From the NCBI GenBank assembly GCA_040755295.1, contig JBFMBK010000004.1, forward strand, positions 1 through 64,000: 64,000 nt of DNA, read 5' to 3'. The notes below the pieces were generated by a model. That model searched no databases. It saw nothing but the letters and a program-made list of their open reading frames with translations, and had not been told where the DNA came from. The position numbers and the translations under genes were made by a program. Each line of letters opens with the position of its first letter. Within the stretch, counting starts at the first letter, position 1. Shown here piece by piece: positions 25,765 to 34,975 of the stretch. This stretch comes from Bacillota bacterium (GTDB lineage: Bacteria > Bacillota > Desulfotomaculia > Desulfotomaculales > Ammonificaceae).

Positions 25765-26796
25765 TTGCGTTTAGGCCTTTTTTCCAGGGACATGGGGATT
25801 GACTTAGGGACGGCCAACAGTCTCGTTTTTGTGAAAAAACGCGGCGTTGTGCTCCGGGAACCGTCGGTTGTGGCGATTGAAAGGGATACGGGACAGGTGC
25901 TTGCGGTGGGGGAAGAGGCTAAACAGATGATCGGCCGCACCCCCGGTAACATTGTGGCGATCAGGCCGCTCAAAGACGGGGTTATCGCCGACTTCGACAC
26001 TACCCAGGCGATGATCCGCTACTTCATTAACAAAGCCCTTAGGAACAAGACTTTTTTCATCCGGCCCAGGGTGATAGTCGGTGTCCCGTCAGGAGTAACG
26101 CCGGTCGAGGAGCGGGCGGTGCGTGAGGCGGCGATTCAGGCCGGAGCGCGCGAAGTCTACCTGATCGAGGAACCGATGGCTGCGGCCATAGGCGCCGGCC
26201 TGCCGGTGCACGAGCCCACCGGGAACATGATCGTTGATATCGGCGGCGGGACGACGGAGGTCGCGGTCATTTCTCTCGGCGGAATCGTGACGAGCAGTTC
26301 GATCCGCATCGCCGGCGACGAAATGGATGAGGCGATTATCCAGTACATCAAACGGAACTACAACCTGATGATCGGCGAGCGCACCGCGGAAGACATCAAG
26401 ATTAAAATCGGGTCGGCATACAAACCGACGGGTATGTTGGACGAAGAGGTGCGCGGCCGGGATCTTGTTACGGGTCTGCCCAAAACGGTTAGGATTTCCG
26501 CTGCGGAGATCCACCAGGCGCTGTCCGAAACGGTGGCGGCGATCATCGAAACGATTAAGAGTACCCTCGAGCGAACCCCGCCGGAACTGGCGGCCGATAT
26601 AATGGACCGCGGTATCATTATGGCGGGTGGAGGAGCACTCCTTCAGGGTTTGGACCGTCTTGTCAGCGAAGAGACGGGGATGCCTGTATGCCTGGCGGAC
26701 GAGCCCCTTTCGGCCGTTGCACAGGGAACAGGGAAGGTTCTTGACAACATCGCGGTGTTGCGCCGGGTGCTCTTACAACCACGAAAGGTGATCTAA
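25765..26796 (+). CDS. mreB: Rod shape-determining protein MreB
   Basis: 343 residues, actin-like cytoskeletal ATPase that orients lateral wall synthesis. Phosphate-binding motifs [17 protein letters not shown] (N-terminal) and [20 protein letters not shown] (central), plus [16 protein letters not shown] near the end. TTG start with GGGAGCC upstream; N-terminal [12 protein letters not shown] could include the membrane-binding stretch. Followed 2 nt later by mreC. Confidence 0.96.
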   Translation: MRLGLFSRDMGIDLGTANSLVFVKKRGVVLREPSVVAIERDTGQVLAVGEEAKQMIGRTPGNIVAIRPLKDGVIADFDTTQAMIRYFINKALRNKTFFIRPRVIVGVPSGVTPVEERAVREAAIQAGAREVYLIEEPMAAAIGAGLPVHEPTGNMIVDIGGGTTEVAVISLGGIVTSSSIRIAGDEMDEAIIQYIKRNYNLMIGERTAEDIKIKIGSAYKPTGMLDEEVRGRDLVTGLPKTVRISAAEIHQALSETVAAIIETIKSTLERTPPELAADIMDRGIIMAGGGALLQGLDRLVSEETGMPVCLADEPLSAVAQGTGKVLDNIAVLRRVLLQPRKVI

Positions 26797-26798
26797 CG

Positions 26799-27617
26799 GT
26801 GTCCTGGCAAGTTACAAAGAAAATTTTATTGGTGTTAATCCTTGTCGGGCTGACGGTGGCTGCCATGCGCCTGACGGCGATCGATCGAACCGGGGAGCAG
26901 AACTCTTTCTGGGTGTGGGCGAGGGACAAGGCGGCTCCGCTTCAGCAGGGGATGTGGCGAACCGCTCGGATTGTTAACGCCGGCGCGGCCTTTGTTTTTT
27001 CTTGGGGCCGGGAGACCGGTTATTCCCGCTCCCTGGAAAAAAAGGTGGCCGATCTGGAGGGACAAATCCAGAGACTGCAGGCCGTGGAACAAGAAAACCA
27101 GAGGCTTAGGGCGCTGTTAAACTACCAGACGACGCACGAAAAGTCCGGTATCGTAGCGGCGGTGATCGGTCGTGATCCAGATAACTGGTTCAGCACGGTT
27201 ATCATCAACCGCGGCAAGGTACACGGCATCATACGGGGGGCGGTTGTTGTATCACCGGCAGGCTTGATAGGAAGGGTGCTGGCGGTTAGCGACAACACCG
27301 CGGAGGTCCTTCTGATTACGGACCCGCGCAGCGCTGTGGGGAGTACGGTATACGAAACGCAGGTACCCGGTATCGTTCGTGGAGCGCTTGATACGACCGG
27401 CAGGTTAAGGATGCAGTACGTGGTCAAGGATGAAACGGTTCGCAAAGGGTTTGCGGTTCTGACCTCGAACCTCAGCGGTGTTTTCCCCCCGGGGATACCC
27501 GTCGGGAAAGTGACCGGGGTGGAAGAGGAGGGAAGCGGACTGTTTAAAACGGTTTTCCTCAAAACCGCGGTAGACCTCAGCCGGTTGGATGAGGTACTGG
27601 TGCTTGCCAAAAAGTAG
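26799..27617 (+). CDS. mreC: Rod shape-determining protein MreC
   Basis: 272 residues: one membrane helix (about 7-27), a periplasm-side coiled coil (LEKKVADLEGQIQRLQAVEQ) and the beta-rich MreC domain (AAVIGRDPDNWFSTVIINRG, GLIGRVLAVSDNTAEVLLIT). Links MreB to PBP2 in the elongasome. GTG start directly behind mreB. A 110-bp heptamer repeat separates it from mreD. Confidence 0.95.
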   Translation: MSWQVTKKILLVLILVGLTVAAMRLTAIDRTGEQNSFWVWARDKAAPLQQGMWRTARIVNAGAAFVFSWGRETGYSRSLEKKVADLEGQIQRLQAVEQENQRLRALLNYQTTHEKSGIVAAVIGRDPDNWFSTVIINRGKVHGIIRGAVVVSPAGLIGRVLAVSDNTAEVLLITDPRSAVGSTVYETQVPGIVRGALDTTGRLRMQYVVKDETVRKGFAVLTSNLSGVFPPGIPVGKVTGVEEEGSGLFKTVFLKTAVDLSRLDEVLVLAKK

Positions 27618-27720
27618 TAAGTCAGTAGATAGAAGGTAGAAGTCGGAAGTCGGGATTCACGAGTCAGGATTCTTTCTTCTCCATTCCATATTCTAGATTC
27701 TACATTCTAAATTGGAGTTT
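27618..27720. repeat. Heptamer inverted repeat between mreC and mreD
   Basis: Purine arm AGTCAGTAGATAGAAGGTAG and AGTCGGAAGTCGGG (27619-27655) and pyrimidine arm TTCCATATTCTAGATTCTAC (27682-27705); interrupts an operon whose genes are normally nearly touching. Confidence 0.75.
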
Positions 27721-27727
27721 TTAGGCC

Positions 27728-28225
27728 ATGCGGGTCATTCTGATGCTGTGTCTTATCGCCGTCGCGATTCTTCTGGAGCAGACCGTTTTGAATTTCCTCC
27801 GGGTGGCCGGGGTGAAACCGGACCTTCTGCTCCTGCTGGTGGTTTTTAACGGTTTCTTAAAAGGCCCGCGTGAAGGGGCCTTTTGGGGTTTCATTGCGGG
27901 TATACTGGAAGATTTAGCCTTCGGGTATTACATAGGACTTCATGCTTTGAGCAAGCTTGCGGCGGGTTACGTCGCGGGCCTGGGGGAGTACGTTTATAAA
28001 GAGAATTCGATTGTGGCCGCGGCCATGGTTTGGGGTACCAGCCTCGTTTCCGGTTGTGTGATGTACGTCCTGCTTCTTACGTTGGGAATCGCCCTGGCAC
28101 CGGGCGAGGTCTTCTTGCGGGTGGTATTGCCCGCAGCCGTTTACAACGGACTTGTGAGTCTGTTGTTTTACCAGCCGTACAGAAACTCAACAATTCGCGG
28201 GATTTTGCGGGAGGAAAGGTTCTGA
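27728..28225 (+). CDS. mreD: Rod shape-determining protein MreD
   Basis: 165 residues, five to six membrane helices; membrane scaffold of the elongasome. ILLEQTVLNFLRVAGVKPDL and GFLKGPREGAFWGFIAGILE with LEDLAFGYYIGLHALSKLAA are the conserved parts. ATG with TTGGAG 11 nt upstream. The PBP2 gene begins 2 nt after its stop. Confidence 0.93.
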   Translation: MRVILMLCLIAVAILLEQTVLNFLRVAGVKPDLLLLLVVFNGFLKGPREGAFWGFIAGILEDLAFGYYIGLHALSKLAAGYVAGLGEYVYKENSIVAAAMVWGTSLVSGCVMYVLLLTLGIALAPGEVFLRVVLPAAVYNGLVSLLFYQPYRNSTIRGILREERF

Positions 28226-28226
28226 T

Positions 28227-30212
28227 TTGGAACGGAAATTGGTTGACAAGAAAACAACTGTTTTGCTGGTTATAATCACCGCGGTTTTTCTCGTCCTTTT
28301 CTTCCGGTTGGCTCAGCTTCAGATTTTCCAGACCGAGCGGTTCGAGATGATGGCCCGGGAAAACCGGTTGCGCCCGATGAACATCCGTGCGCCGCGGGGG
28401 GAAATCATGGACCGGTTCGGCCGGAAGATTGTGGGGAACCATCCCGTCTTTACTATCTCGTTAGCCAACCTGGGGGAACCGGTTTCCCCGGAGGTAATCA
28501 AAAGGCTCTCCAAGGTTATCGACAAAAGCGAAGCGGAAATCGAACAAAAACTTGCGGCGCACACCCTTCCTTACGAGCCGGTGCGTGTGGCTACGGATGT
28601 TCCACTGGATCTCGTGACCTATATCGAAGAGCACCAGGAGGATTTTCCCGGCGTGCTGGTGGACATAACCCCGGTGCGCTATTATCCGTACGGGACGATG
28701 CTGGCACATGTTCTCGGTTACGTTCAGGAGATTAAGCCGAAACAATTGAAAGAACATAAGGAGGAAGGGTACAAGCTCGGCGATGCGTACGGCCAGGACG
28801 GGTTGGAGTATGTGTTTGAAAACTACCTCCGGGGCAAGGACGGCGCCCGCTACGTGGAGGTGGATTCGATGGGGCACCCGGTGCGCGACCTTGGGATAAC
28901 CGAGCCGGTGGCGGGGTCAAACCTCGTCCTTACTATCGATCTGAACCTGCAGAGGGTTGCCGAAGAAGCGTTGAAACGGGTGATTGAAGCGTCGCGGAAG
29001 GAAGGGAACACGGCGCCCGGCGGCGCGGCGGTGGCGGTAGACGTTCGGACGGGCGAGATTCTGGCAATGGCCAGTTCCCCGGTGTACGACCCTGCCGTGT
29101 TTACGGGAGATATGACGCCGCAGGAGGTACAGAGCGTTTTCGGAGCGCCCAACAAGCCCTTTTTAAACCGGGCGCTCAGGGCTTACCCGCCAGGCTCGAC
29201 GTTCAAGATGATAACTGCCCTGGCGGGCCTTGAATCGGGGAAGATAACGCCCAAGTTCCGGATTTATGACCCGGGCGTTTTCCGCCTCGGAAGGGTGTAC
29301 AACGACTGGCTGGTGGGCGGGCACGGACAGGTGGACCTGCTCAAGGGGATTCAGGTTTCCTGCGACGTTTATTTCTGGACGGTCGGCAATATCACCGGAA
29401 TCAACAATATAGCCAAGACGGCCAAAATGTTCGGCCTCGGCGAGAAAACCGGACTCGGTCTGCCCGGTGAAATGGCAGGGGTGGTACCGACGCCGGAGTA
29501 CAAGTATAACACGGTGAAGACTTACCTCGATTCTGTTTATCAGCCGCAGCTTGAGGCGGTCGACAAGGAATACAAGCTTCTCCTGTCCCGGACCGAAGAT
29601 CCTGAAGAAAAAACGAAGCTGGAAAAGGAGCGTGACAGCAAAAAGGCCGGGATTCAGGCGCAGTATGATCGTTACGCCTGGGATCTCAAATGGCGCGCTT
29701 ACGATACCCTTAACACCTCGATCGGTCAGGGGTATAATCTTTACACGCCGCTTCAGCTCGCCGACTATGCGGCGATGATCGCGAACGGGGGCACCGGTTA
29801 CAGACCTTATCTGGTGAAAAAAGTGGTCGGGCCTAAAGGGGAAAAGGTGGTCGAGTTTAAGCCCGAAGTAATCCGGAGGGCGGACGTTAAGCCGGAAAAC
29901 CTGAAAGTGGTTCAGGAAGGGATGGCGCTGGTCACCAAGCCGGGCGGTACGGCCTACGGATCTTTCTACGATTTTTCGATCCCTGCGGCCGCGAAAACGG
30001 GATCGGCCGAGGCGCCGGGAGGGGCGACCCACGGGCTTACCGTGGCTTACGCGCCGGCGGATAAACCGGAAATAGCGGTAGCGGTTGCGGTGGAGAACGC
30101 GGGACACGGTGGTTCGGTGGCGGCGCCGGTGGTGCGGGATATTCTTGCGGCGTATCTCGGCCTGCCGTTGCGGATGCAGGACGAGCTTCAAAAAGACGGT
30201 GCGGGCGACTGA
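28227..30212 (+). CDS. mrdA: Penicillin-binding protein 2 (elongation transpeptidase)
   Basis: 661 residues: membrane helix (TTVLLVIITAVFLVLFFRLA), PBP dimerisation domain (RAPRGEIMDRFGRKIVGNHP), and transpeptidase domain with SxxK in PPGSTFKMITALAG (near 323), SCD in QVSCDVYFW (near 377, in place of SxN) and KTG in AAKTGSAEAPGG (near 589). A charged 45-residue insert (QLEAVDKEYKLLLSRTEDPE and following) lies between the second and third motifs. TTG start. Cross-links peptidoglycan with RodA, whose gene is not in the window. Confidence 0.94.
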   Translation: MERKLVDKKTTVLLVIITAVFLVLFFRLAQLQIFQTERFEMMARENRLRPMNIRAPRGEIMDRFGRKIVGNHPVFTISLANLGEPVSPEVIKRLSKVIDKSEAEIEQKLAAHTLPYEPVRVATDVPLDLVTYIEEHQEDFPGVLVDITPVRYYPYGTMLAHVLGYVQEIKPKQLKEHKEEGYKLGDAYGQDGLEYVFENYLRGKDGARYVEVDSMGHPVRDLGITEPVAGSNLVLTIDLNLQRVAEEALKRVIEASRKEGNTAPGGAAVAVDVRTGEILAMASSPVYDPAVFTGDMTPQEVQSVFGAPNKPFLNRALRAYPPGSTFKMITALAGLESGKITPKFRIYDPGVFRLGRVYNDWLVGGHGQVDLLKGIQVSCDVYFWTVGNITGINNIAKTAKMFGLGEKTGLGLPGEMAGVVPTPEYKYNTVKTYLDSVYQPQLEAVDKEYKLLLSRTEDPEEKTKLEKERDSKKAGIQAQYDRYAWDLKWRAYDTLNTSIGQGYNLYTPLQLADYAAMIANGGTGYRPYLVKKVVGPKGEKVVEFKPEVIRRADVKPENLKVVQEGMALVTKPGGTAYGSFYDFSIPAAAKTGSAEAPGGATHGLTVAYAPADKPEIAVAVAVENAGHGGSVAAPVVRDILAAYLGLPLRMQDELQKDGAGD

Positions 30213-30405
30213 TTCGGACCGCTGACAACAATTCATTTCCAACAGCATGCCGTGTTTTTACCAATGTTGAAGAATATCACTGAAAACCTATGGATTTTGT
30301 CAGATAATTAAATAAAAAGCGTTTAAATCACCGGATATTTTAGTTTGGTTTAGCAGGATTTGGTTCCCCGGCGGCGAATAGGTAAGGGGAGGAGGGGGAT
30401 AAATT

Positions 30406-30858
30406 ATGGGGCCAGAGCCCGGGCAGATGTTGGCCGAATCCCGGGTCGTCAGAGCGGAGGAATACCAGACGGTCCTGGTTCAAAGGACTTTGCGATCTGG
30501 ACAAAGCGTTTATTATCCCGGAAACGTGGTTGTCTTAGGGGATGTTAATCCCGGAGCGCAGGTGGCGGCTACGGGTGATGTGATCGTTATAGGAGCCCTG
30601 AGGGGCACGGTGCACGCAGGTGCCGGCGGAAACGAAAAAGCGATGGTGATCGCTTTCAGATTTGAGCCCACGCAGCTCCGGATAGCAGGCCATATTTCGA
30701 GACCGCCGGAAGGCATGGTTTCGGCGGGGCAACCCGAGGTGGCGCGCATCAAAGAAGGTGTGGTAACCATTGATCCCTTTCTGACTGCGGGGGAGCGCCA
30801 GACAAGCAGTCTGAGGATCCCAAAGTCGCCTGATGACGATCATGAGGAAGAATCATAG
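30406..30858 (+). CDS. minC: Septum site-determining protein MinC, C-terminal domain only
   Basis: 150 residues. Only the beta-helical MinC C-terminal domain is present (TLRSGQSVYYPGNVVVLGDV, NPGAQVAATGDVIVIGALRG, AHISRPPEGM-like GHISRPPEGMVSAGQPEVAR), which dimerises and binds MinD. The N-terminal domain that inhibits FtsZ is missing: about 25 unrelated residues precede, the ATG has GGGGAGGAGGGGG ahead, and the 190 bp upstream contain no matching frame. An acidic tail (SPDDDHEEES) follows. minD is 326 bp downstream. Confidence 0.9.
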   Translation: MGPEPGQMLAESRVVRAEEYQTVLVQRTLRSGQSVYYPGNVVVLGDVNPGAQVAATGDVIVIGALRGTVHAGAGGNEKAMVIAFRFEPTQLRIAGHISRPPEGMVSAGQPEVARIKEGVVTIDPFLTAGERQTSSLRIPKSPDDDHEEES

Positions 30859-31184
30859 ATTCAGCCTGCAGACTTGGAAGAGTGTTGCAAAACATCACTA
30901 AAAATATAACGGCCGGTTTCGGTGATCAGACTTGTCGCGCTCAATGAATGATTGAAAACGCAGGGGTTGTATCGGCACGATTTGAGTGCTGGGCGGAGAC
31001 CGAAAAACAGATGTAGGATGAAGGATGCAACGGCTTCTTAGAGCGAAGGTCGGAAGAACGTGGTTGGGCGCGGGATGTTTGGGTCGACCTGCCGCTTCCG
31101 GCGTCTGACCTTTGTGCGGAAAGCCAGGTGAGGTTTTAGCGCAATATACCAAGAAGAAAATTTTAGGTGTAGGGAGGACACGTA
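30859..31184. other. Spacer minC-minD with a degraded MITE
   Basis: A perfect CCCAGCACTCAA-family right end, TTGAGTGCTGGG, at 30982-30993; the likely left end near 30933-30944 matches at only 7 of 12 positions. The rest is without recognisable signals except the minD ribosome site AGGGAGGACACG. Confidence 0.5.
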
Positions 31185-31979
31185 ATGGGAGAGGTCATTG
31201 TAGTTACTTCTGGCAAAGGGGGGGTCGGTAAAACCACGGCCACGGCGAACATCGGCGCGGGGCTGGCCCTGCGTGGTTACAAGGTGGCCCTGATAGACGC
31301 CGACATCGGCCTCCGGAACCTCGACGTGGTTCTGGGTTTAGAAAACCGTATTGTCTATGACCTTGTGGACGTTGCCCACGGCCATTGCCGGTTAAAGCAG
31401 GCCTTGATTAAGGACAAGCGTTTTGAGGGCCTTCACCTTTTGCCGGCCGCGCAGACTAAAGACAAAACGGCGGTTAAGCCCGAGCAGATGAAGGAGATAT
31501 GCCTCCAGCTTAAGGAGGAATTCGATTACGTAATCATCGATTGTCCGGCCGGAATAGAGCAGGGGTTCCGCAACGCCATCGCCGGAGCGGAAAAGGCTAT
31601 TGTGATTACAACACCGGAGGTTTCAGCGGTACGCGACGCCGACCGGGTGATCGGGCTCCTGGAAGCCGCAGACCTGCGTGAGCCGAAACTGGTTATAAAC
31701 CGGTTAAGACCAAAGATGGTCCGGCAGGGAGACATGATGAACATAGATGATATTATCGATATCCTTGCGATAGACCTCCTCGGGGTAATACCGGAGGACG
31801 AGCAGATAATAGTTACCACTAACCGGGGCGACACCGTGGTTCTGGACGACCGGTCCCGCTCAGGGGAGGCCTTCCGGAACGTTACGCTGCGGATCCTGGG
31901 TGACCCCGTACCGCTGATGGAACTTGAGCGAAACGGGAACCTTTTTACACGGTTGCGCAAGATAATCGGCCTTAGTTAG
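31185..31979 (+). CDS. minD: Septum site-determining ATPase MinD
   Basis: 264 residues, ParA/MinD ATPase with deviant Walker A VTSGKGGVGKTTATANIGAG, Walker A' lysines, IDADIGLRNLDVVLGLENRI, DYVIIDCPAGIEQGFRNA, and the C-terminal amphipathic membrane-targeting helix (NLFTRLRKIIGL). Recruits MinC to the membrane and oscillates or localises with MinE, encoded just downstream. Confidence 0.97.
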   Translation: MGEVIVVTSGKGGVGKTTATANIGAGLALRGYKVALIDADIGLRNLDVVLGLENRIVYDLVDVAHGHCRLKQALIKDKRFEGLHLLPAAQTKDKTAVKPEQMKEICLQLKEEFDYVIIDCPAGIEQGFRNAIAGAEKAIVITTPEVSAVRDADRVIGLLEAADLREPKLVINRLRPKMVRQGDMMNIDDIIDILAIDLLGVIPEDEQIIVTTNRGDTVVLDDRSRSGEAFRNVTLRILGDPVPLMELERNGNLFTRLRKIIGLS

Positions 31980-32076
31980 CAGAAGCATTATTTTAAAGCC
32001 ATTATGGATGGCTGCGATTCGGGAATATTTGAGTTATTTTTATAAAGGGATCAACCATTGGAAAGGAGGCAGGGCC

Positions 32077-32358
32077 TTGCTTGAGTTCTTAGCGCGGCTT
32101 TTTCAGCGGAGTTCCCCGGGTAGCAAAGATATGGCGAGAGACAGGCTTCGCCTGGTTCTTGTTCACGACCGGGCGAATATATCGCCCGAACTGTTAAACA
32201 TGCTCAAAGACGATCTCATCCGGGCGGTATCAAAGTATTTCGATATAAATGAGAACAGCCTGGAGATTACCCTTGATACCTCGGACAACATGGTGGCCCT
32301 TGTGGCGAGTATTCCGGTACAAAGCGTCAAGAGATCGGTGAAGATGGCCTCTGTTTAA
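32077..32358 (+). CDS. minE: Cell division topological specificity factor MinE
   Basis: 93 residues: N-terminal LLEFLARLFQRSSPGSKDMA with the membrane-targeting and anti-MinCD helix, RDRLRLVLVHDRANISPELL (beta strand and helix) and the topological specificity domain (DLIRAVSKYFDINENSLEIT). TTG start at 32077 chosen because GAAAGGAGG stands 9 nt upstream; the frame from 32008 adds an unsupported extension. Its presence means a MinE-type rather than DivIVA/MinJ-only system. Confidence 0.9.
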   Translation: MLEFLARLFQRSSPGSKDMARDRLRLVLVHDRANISPELLNMLKDDLIRAVSKYFDINENSLEITLDTSDNMVALVASIPVQSVKRSVKMASV

Positions 32359-32369
32359 CGCTACAAGGA

Positions 32370-32524
32370 GCGATTTGAGCATGTAGGGCCGGAATACGGT
32401 TCCACGCCTCCCACCTCTCAAATCGCCGCGCCTGTGGGGTGTCTGAATAGCCACCTTTTGGGAGATAGGTTTTGAGGGGCGTCTGATAAGGAGATTGGCC
32501 GTCATGTGAGTGCGGCCTTTTTTT
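32370..32524 (+). ncRNA. Structured spacer RNA between minE and rnr, ending in a terminator
   Basis: GCGATTTGAG (32370-32379) pairs perfectly with CTCAAATCGC (32417-32426). A second TTTGAG (32471-32476) can pair with the same CTCAAA (32417-32422), so two folds compete. A rho-independent terminator GGCCG...CGGCC plus TTTTTTT (32497-32524) follows. No known riboswitch consensus was recognised. Could be the minE 3' region, an attenuator or a small RNA. Confidence 0.45.
32497..32524 (+). terminator. Rho-independent terminator of the min genes
   Basis: GGCCG (32497-32501), 11-nt loop, CGGCC (32513-32517), seven T. Confidence 0.8.
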
Positions 32525-32559
32525 ATTTGCCTTGGCTTTTACTTCCGGGTAGAATAAGC

Positions 32560-32665
32560 AGTAGCCGGAAAATAGAAGGTAGTATACAGAAGTTGTGAGT
32601 TGCAAGTCTTTTTTCTCTTCTGCATTCTATATTCTATATTCTGACTTTTGTATTCTGTTTTCTTT
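32560..32665. repeat. Heptamer inverted repeat upstream of rnr
   Basis: AGCAGTAGCCGGAAAATAGA (32559-32578) and AGGTAGTATACAGAAG, then CTGCATTCTATATTCTATAT and TCTGACTTTTGTATTCTG (32621-32658). It reaches into the upstream extension of the rnr frame, which is why that extension is rejected. Confidence 0.7.
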
Positions 32666-32692
32666 ATAAAAGGAGGAGTTCCCCACTTCCAA

Positions 32693-34819
32693 ATGACAAG
32701 TGAGAAAGAAGTTCTGGAATATATGCGCCGGAAAGTCTACCGCCCGCTTACCGAAGCCGAACTGGCACGGGTCTTTCTTCCGGAGGGCAGGGGACTGAAC
32801 GCCTTTAAAAAGCTGCTCCGGCGGATGGTGGAAGACGGGCTGATCTACCAGACGCGCGCGGCGCGTTTCGGTTTACCGGAGCAGTTTAACCTGGCGGTGG
32901 GCCGGATTGAGAGCCACCGGAAGGGATACGCCTTTCTAATCCCGGACGCCGAGGGGAGTCCGGACGTCTTCCTGGGGCAGGAGAACCTGAGCGGGGCGAT
33001 GCACAACGACCGGGTAGCCGTGCGCCTGCTGCCCGTGGGCAGGGGGAAGACCCGTGAGGGAGAGGTGGTCCGGGTCCTGAAACGGTGCAACCGTCGTCTG
33101 GTGGGCACGCTCAGCAAGAACAGGCGGTTTTCGGTAGTAATCCCGGATGACGCGCGGTTGGGTTCAGGTGTTGTAATACCGCGGGGGCGGATGACCGGAG
33201 CAAAGAACGGTGACAAGGTCGTGGTGGAGCTTACCGCCTACCCTTCGGCGAAGACCCCGTCGGAAGGCCGCGTGGTGGAAGTGCTCGGTCCCGGCGATGC
33301 GCCGGGTATGGATATCCTTACCTTATGCCGCCGCTACGAACTGACGGACGAATTCCCCGCGAAGGTGCTCGCGGAGGCTGCAGTCGTATCCGGGGTTATG
33401 GCGGAAGAAGAACTTCATGGGCGTCGCGACCTCAGGCAATGGTCGATTGTGACCATTGACGGGGAGAGCGCCAAGGACCTTGATGACGCGGTTAGTCTTG
33501 CGGTTCTGCCCGGGGGCGGTTACCAGCTCGGCGTCCACATCGCCGACGTAGGGTACTACGTCCGGGAAGGCGGCGCCTTGGACCGGGAGGCTATGGAGCG
33601 CGGGACCAGCGTTTACCTCCCCGGCCGGGTTATACCGATGCTGCCGCCGCGGCTTTCCAATGGAATCTGTAGCCTGAACCCGAACGAAGACCGGCTGACG
33701 TTTTCGGTGTTGATGAACATCGATCCCGAGGGCCGGGTGACAAGTCATGAGATATTTCCGTCGGTTATCCGTTCCCGCGAGCGGATGACATACGCGGCGG
33801 TATACCGGATTCTTGAAGGAGATTCGACCCTGGCTGAACGTTACCGTCCTCTCGTCGAAAAGTTCGACAGAATGCGGGATCTGTGTCTTGTTTTGCGCCG
33901 CCGCCGCCTCAACAAAGGGGCGATAGACTTCAACCTTCCGGAAACGTTTGTGAAGCTTGACGATTCCGGCAGGCCGCTTGATATTTTGCGGGCCGAGCGG
34001 ACCATCGCCGAGCAGATCATAGAGGAATTCATGCTTCTGGCCAACGAGACGGTAGCAAGGCACGCCGCAATCCTCGGGTTGCCCTTCCTTTACCGGGTTC
34101 ACCCGAAACCCGACGGCGAAAAACTCGCCACTCTGGAGCAGCTTCTGGGGGCTTTCGGGTACAGCACGCGGGGAATCACCCGGCTTGAACCGGCGAGTTT
34201 TCAGACGGTTCTCGACAACGTTACGGGAAAACCCGAGGAGAGGCTCATTAACATGGTGATGCTTCGCTCTATGAAGCAGGCCCGATATTCAGCGGAGCGC
34301 TCCGGTCACTTCGGTCTGGCGTCGGAATACTACACCCACTTCACCTCACCGATTCGGCGGTACCCCGATCTTTTCATCCACCGGGTACTGCGTGAAGCGC
34401 TTGACCGGGAACTGACGGAAAAACGGGCCGCCGAACTGCAGGCGCGGGCAGCCGCCGCAGCCGCGCTCTCATCGGAGCGGGAGAGGGTGTCGATAGAGGC
34501 GGAGCGTGAAGCGACGGACATCAAAAAAGTGGCTTTTATGCAGGATAAAATAGGAAATTTGTATGAAGGTTTTGTGAGCGGGGTTACCGCGTGGGGCCTT
34601 TATGTAGAGCTTCAGAACACCGTGGAAGGCCTGGTCCATGTCCGGACGCTTACCGACGATTTCTACGTCTATGATGAGAGGGGTTATACGTTGACGGGCC
34701 GGAACAGCGGCAGGATTTACCGCCTGGGGGATCCCGTCCGCGTACGGGTGGTCCGGGCTTCCACCGAAGACCGGACGATTGAATTCGAACTCTTGACAGA
34801 TGGAAACGGTCTGTATTAA
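32693..34819 (+). CDS. rnr: Ribonuclease R
   Basis: About 708 residues, 3'-5' exoribonuclease that degrades structured RNA. Winged-helix N-terminus (EAELARVFLPEGRGLNAFKK), cold-shock domains (GRIESHRKGYAFLIPDAEGS), RNB catalytic domain with DGESAKDLDDAVSLAV and GVHIADVGYYV (Asp cluster), HFTSPIRRYPDLFIHR, and the C-terminal S1 domain (GNLYEGFVSGVTAWGLYVEL). ATG at 32693 is 13 nt after AAGGAGGAG, a wide spacing, but no better start exists. smpB and ssrA, usual neighbours in Bacillota, are absent here. Confidence 0.95.
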   Translation: MTSEKEVLEYMRRKVYRPLTEAELARVFLPEGRGLNAFKKLLRRMVEDGLIYQTRAARFGLPEQFNLAVGRIESHRKGYAFLIPDAEGSPDVFLGQENLSGAMHNDRVAVRLLPVGRGKTREGEVVRVLKRCNRRLVGTLSKNRRFSVVIPDDARLGSGVVIPRGRMTGAKNGDKVVVELTAYPSAKTPSEGRVVEVLGPGDAPGMDILTLCRRYELTDEFPAKVLAEAAVVSGVMAEEELHGRRDLRQWSIVTIDGESAKDLDDAVSLAVLPGGGYQLGVHIADVGYYVREGGALDREAMERGTSVYLPGRVIPMLPPRLSNGICSLNPNEDRLTFSVLMNIDPEGRVTSHEIFPSVIRSRERMTYAAVYRILEGDSTLAERYRPLVEKFDRMRDLCLVLRRRRLNKGAIDFNLPETFVKLDDSGRPLDILRAERTIAEQIIEEFMLLANETVARHAAILGLPFLYRVHPKPDGEKLATLEQLLGAFGYSTRGITRLEPASFQTVLDNVTGKPEERLINMVMLRSMKQARYSAERSGHFGLASEYYTHFTSPIRRYPDLFIHRVLREALDRELTEKRAAELQARAAAAAALSSERERVSIEAEREATDIKKVAFMQDKIGNLYEGFVSGVTAWGLYVELQNTVEGLVHVRTLTDDFYVYDERGYTLTGRNSGRIYRLGDPVRVRVVRASTEDRTIEFELLTDGNGLY

Positions 34820-34907
34820 ACTGTTCTTTGCATGATTATGGCTTAGAGTAACATTTCTGAAACCTAAACTGCCGGAAACGGTGGTATATTAAAGTTTGTT
34901 TGGAAGT

Positions 34908-34970
34908 CGCGAAACGCATTGGAGTTTCGCGAGGACAAAGGTCTTAACCGGGTCTTGATATAAGGAGTTG
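34908..34970 (+). promoter_or_regulatory. Candidate ribosomal protein L13 leader
   Basis: Perfect hairpin CGCGAAAC (34908-34915) / GTTTCGCG (34924-34931) in the 5' leader of rplM, followed by GACAAAGGTCTTAACCGGGT and the ribosome site AAGGAG. An L13-leader autoregulatory motif is known upstream of rplM-rpsI in Bacillota; whether this is a member needs a covariance-model test. Confidence 0.45.
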
Positions 34971-34975
34971 GAAAA

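Noticed and set aside
32648-32692. N-terminal extension of RNase R
   Set aside because: The extra codons are pyrimidine heptamer repeat; the ATG at 32693 is the first that follows the ribosome site.
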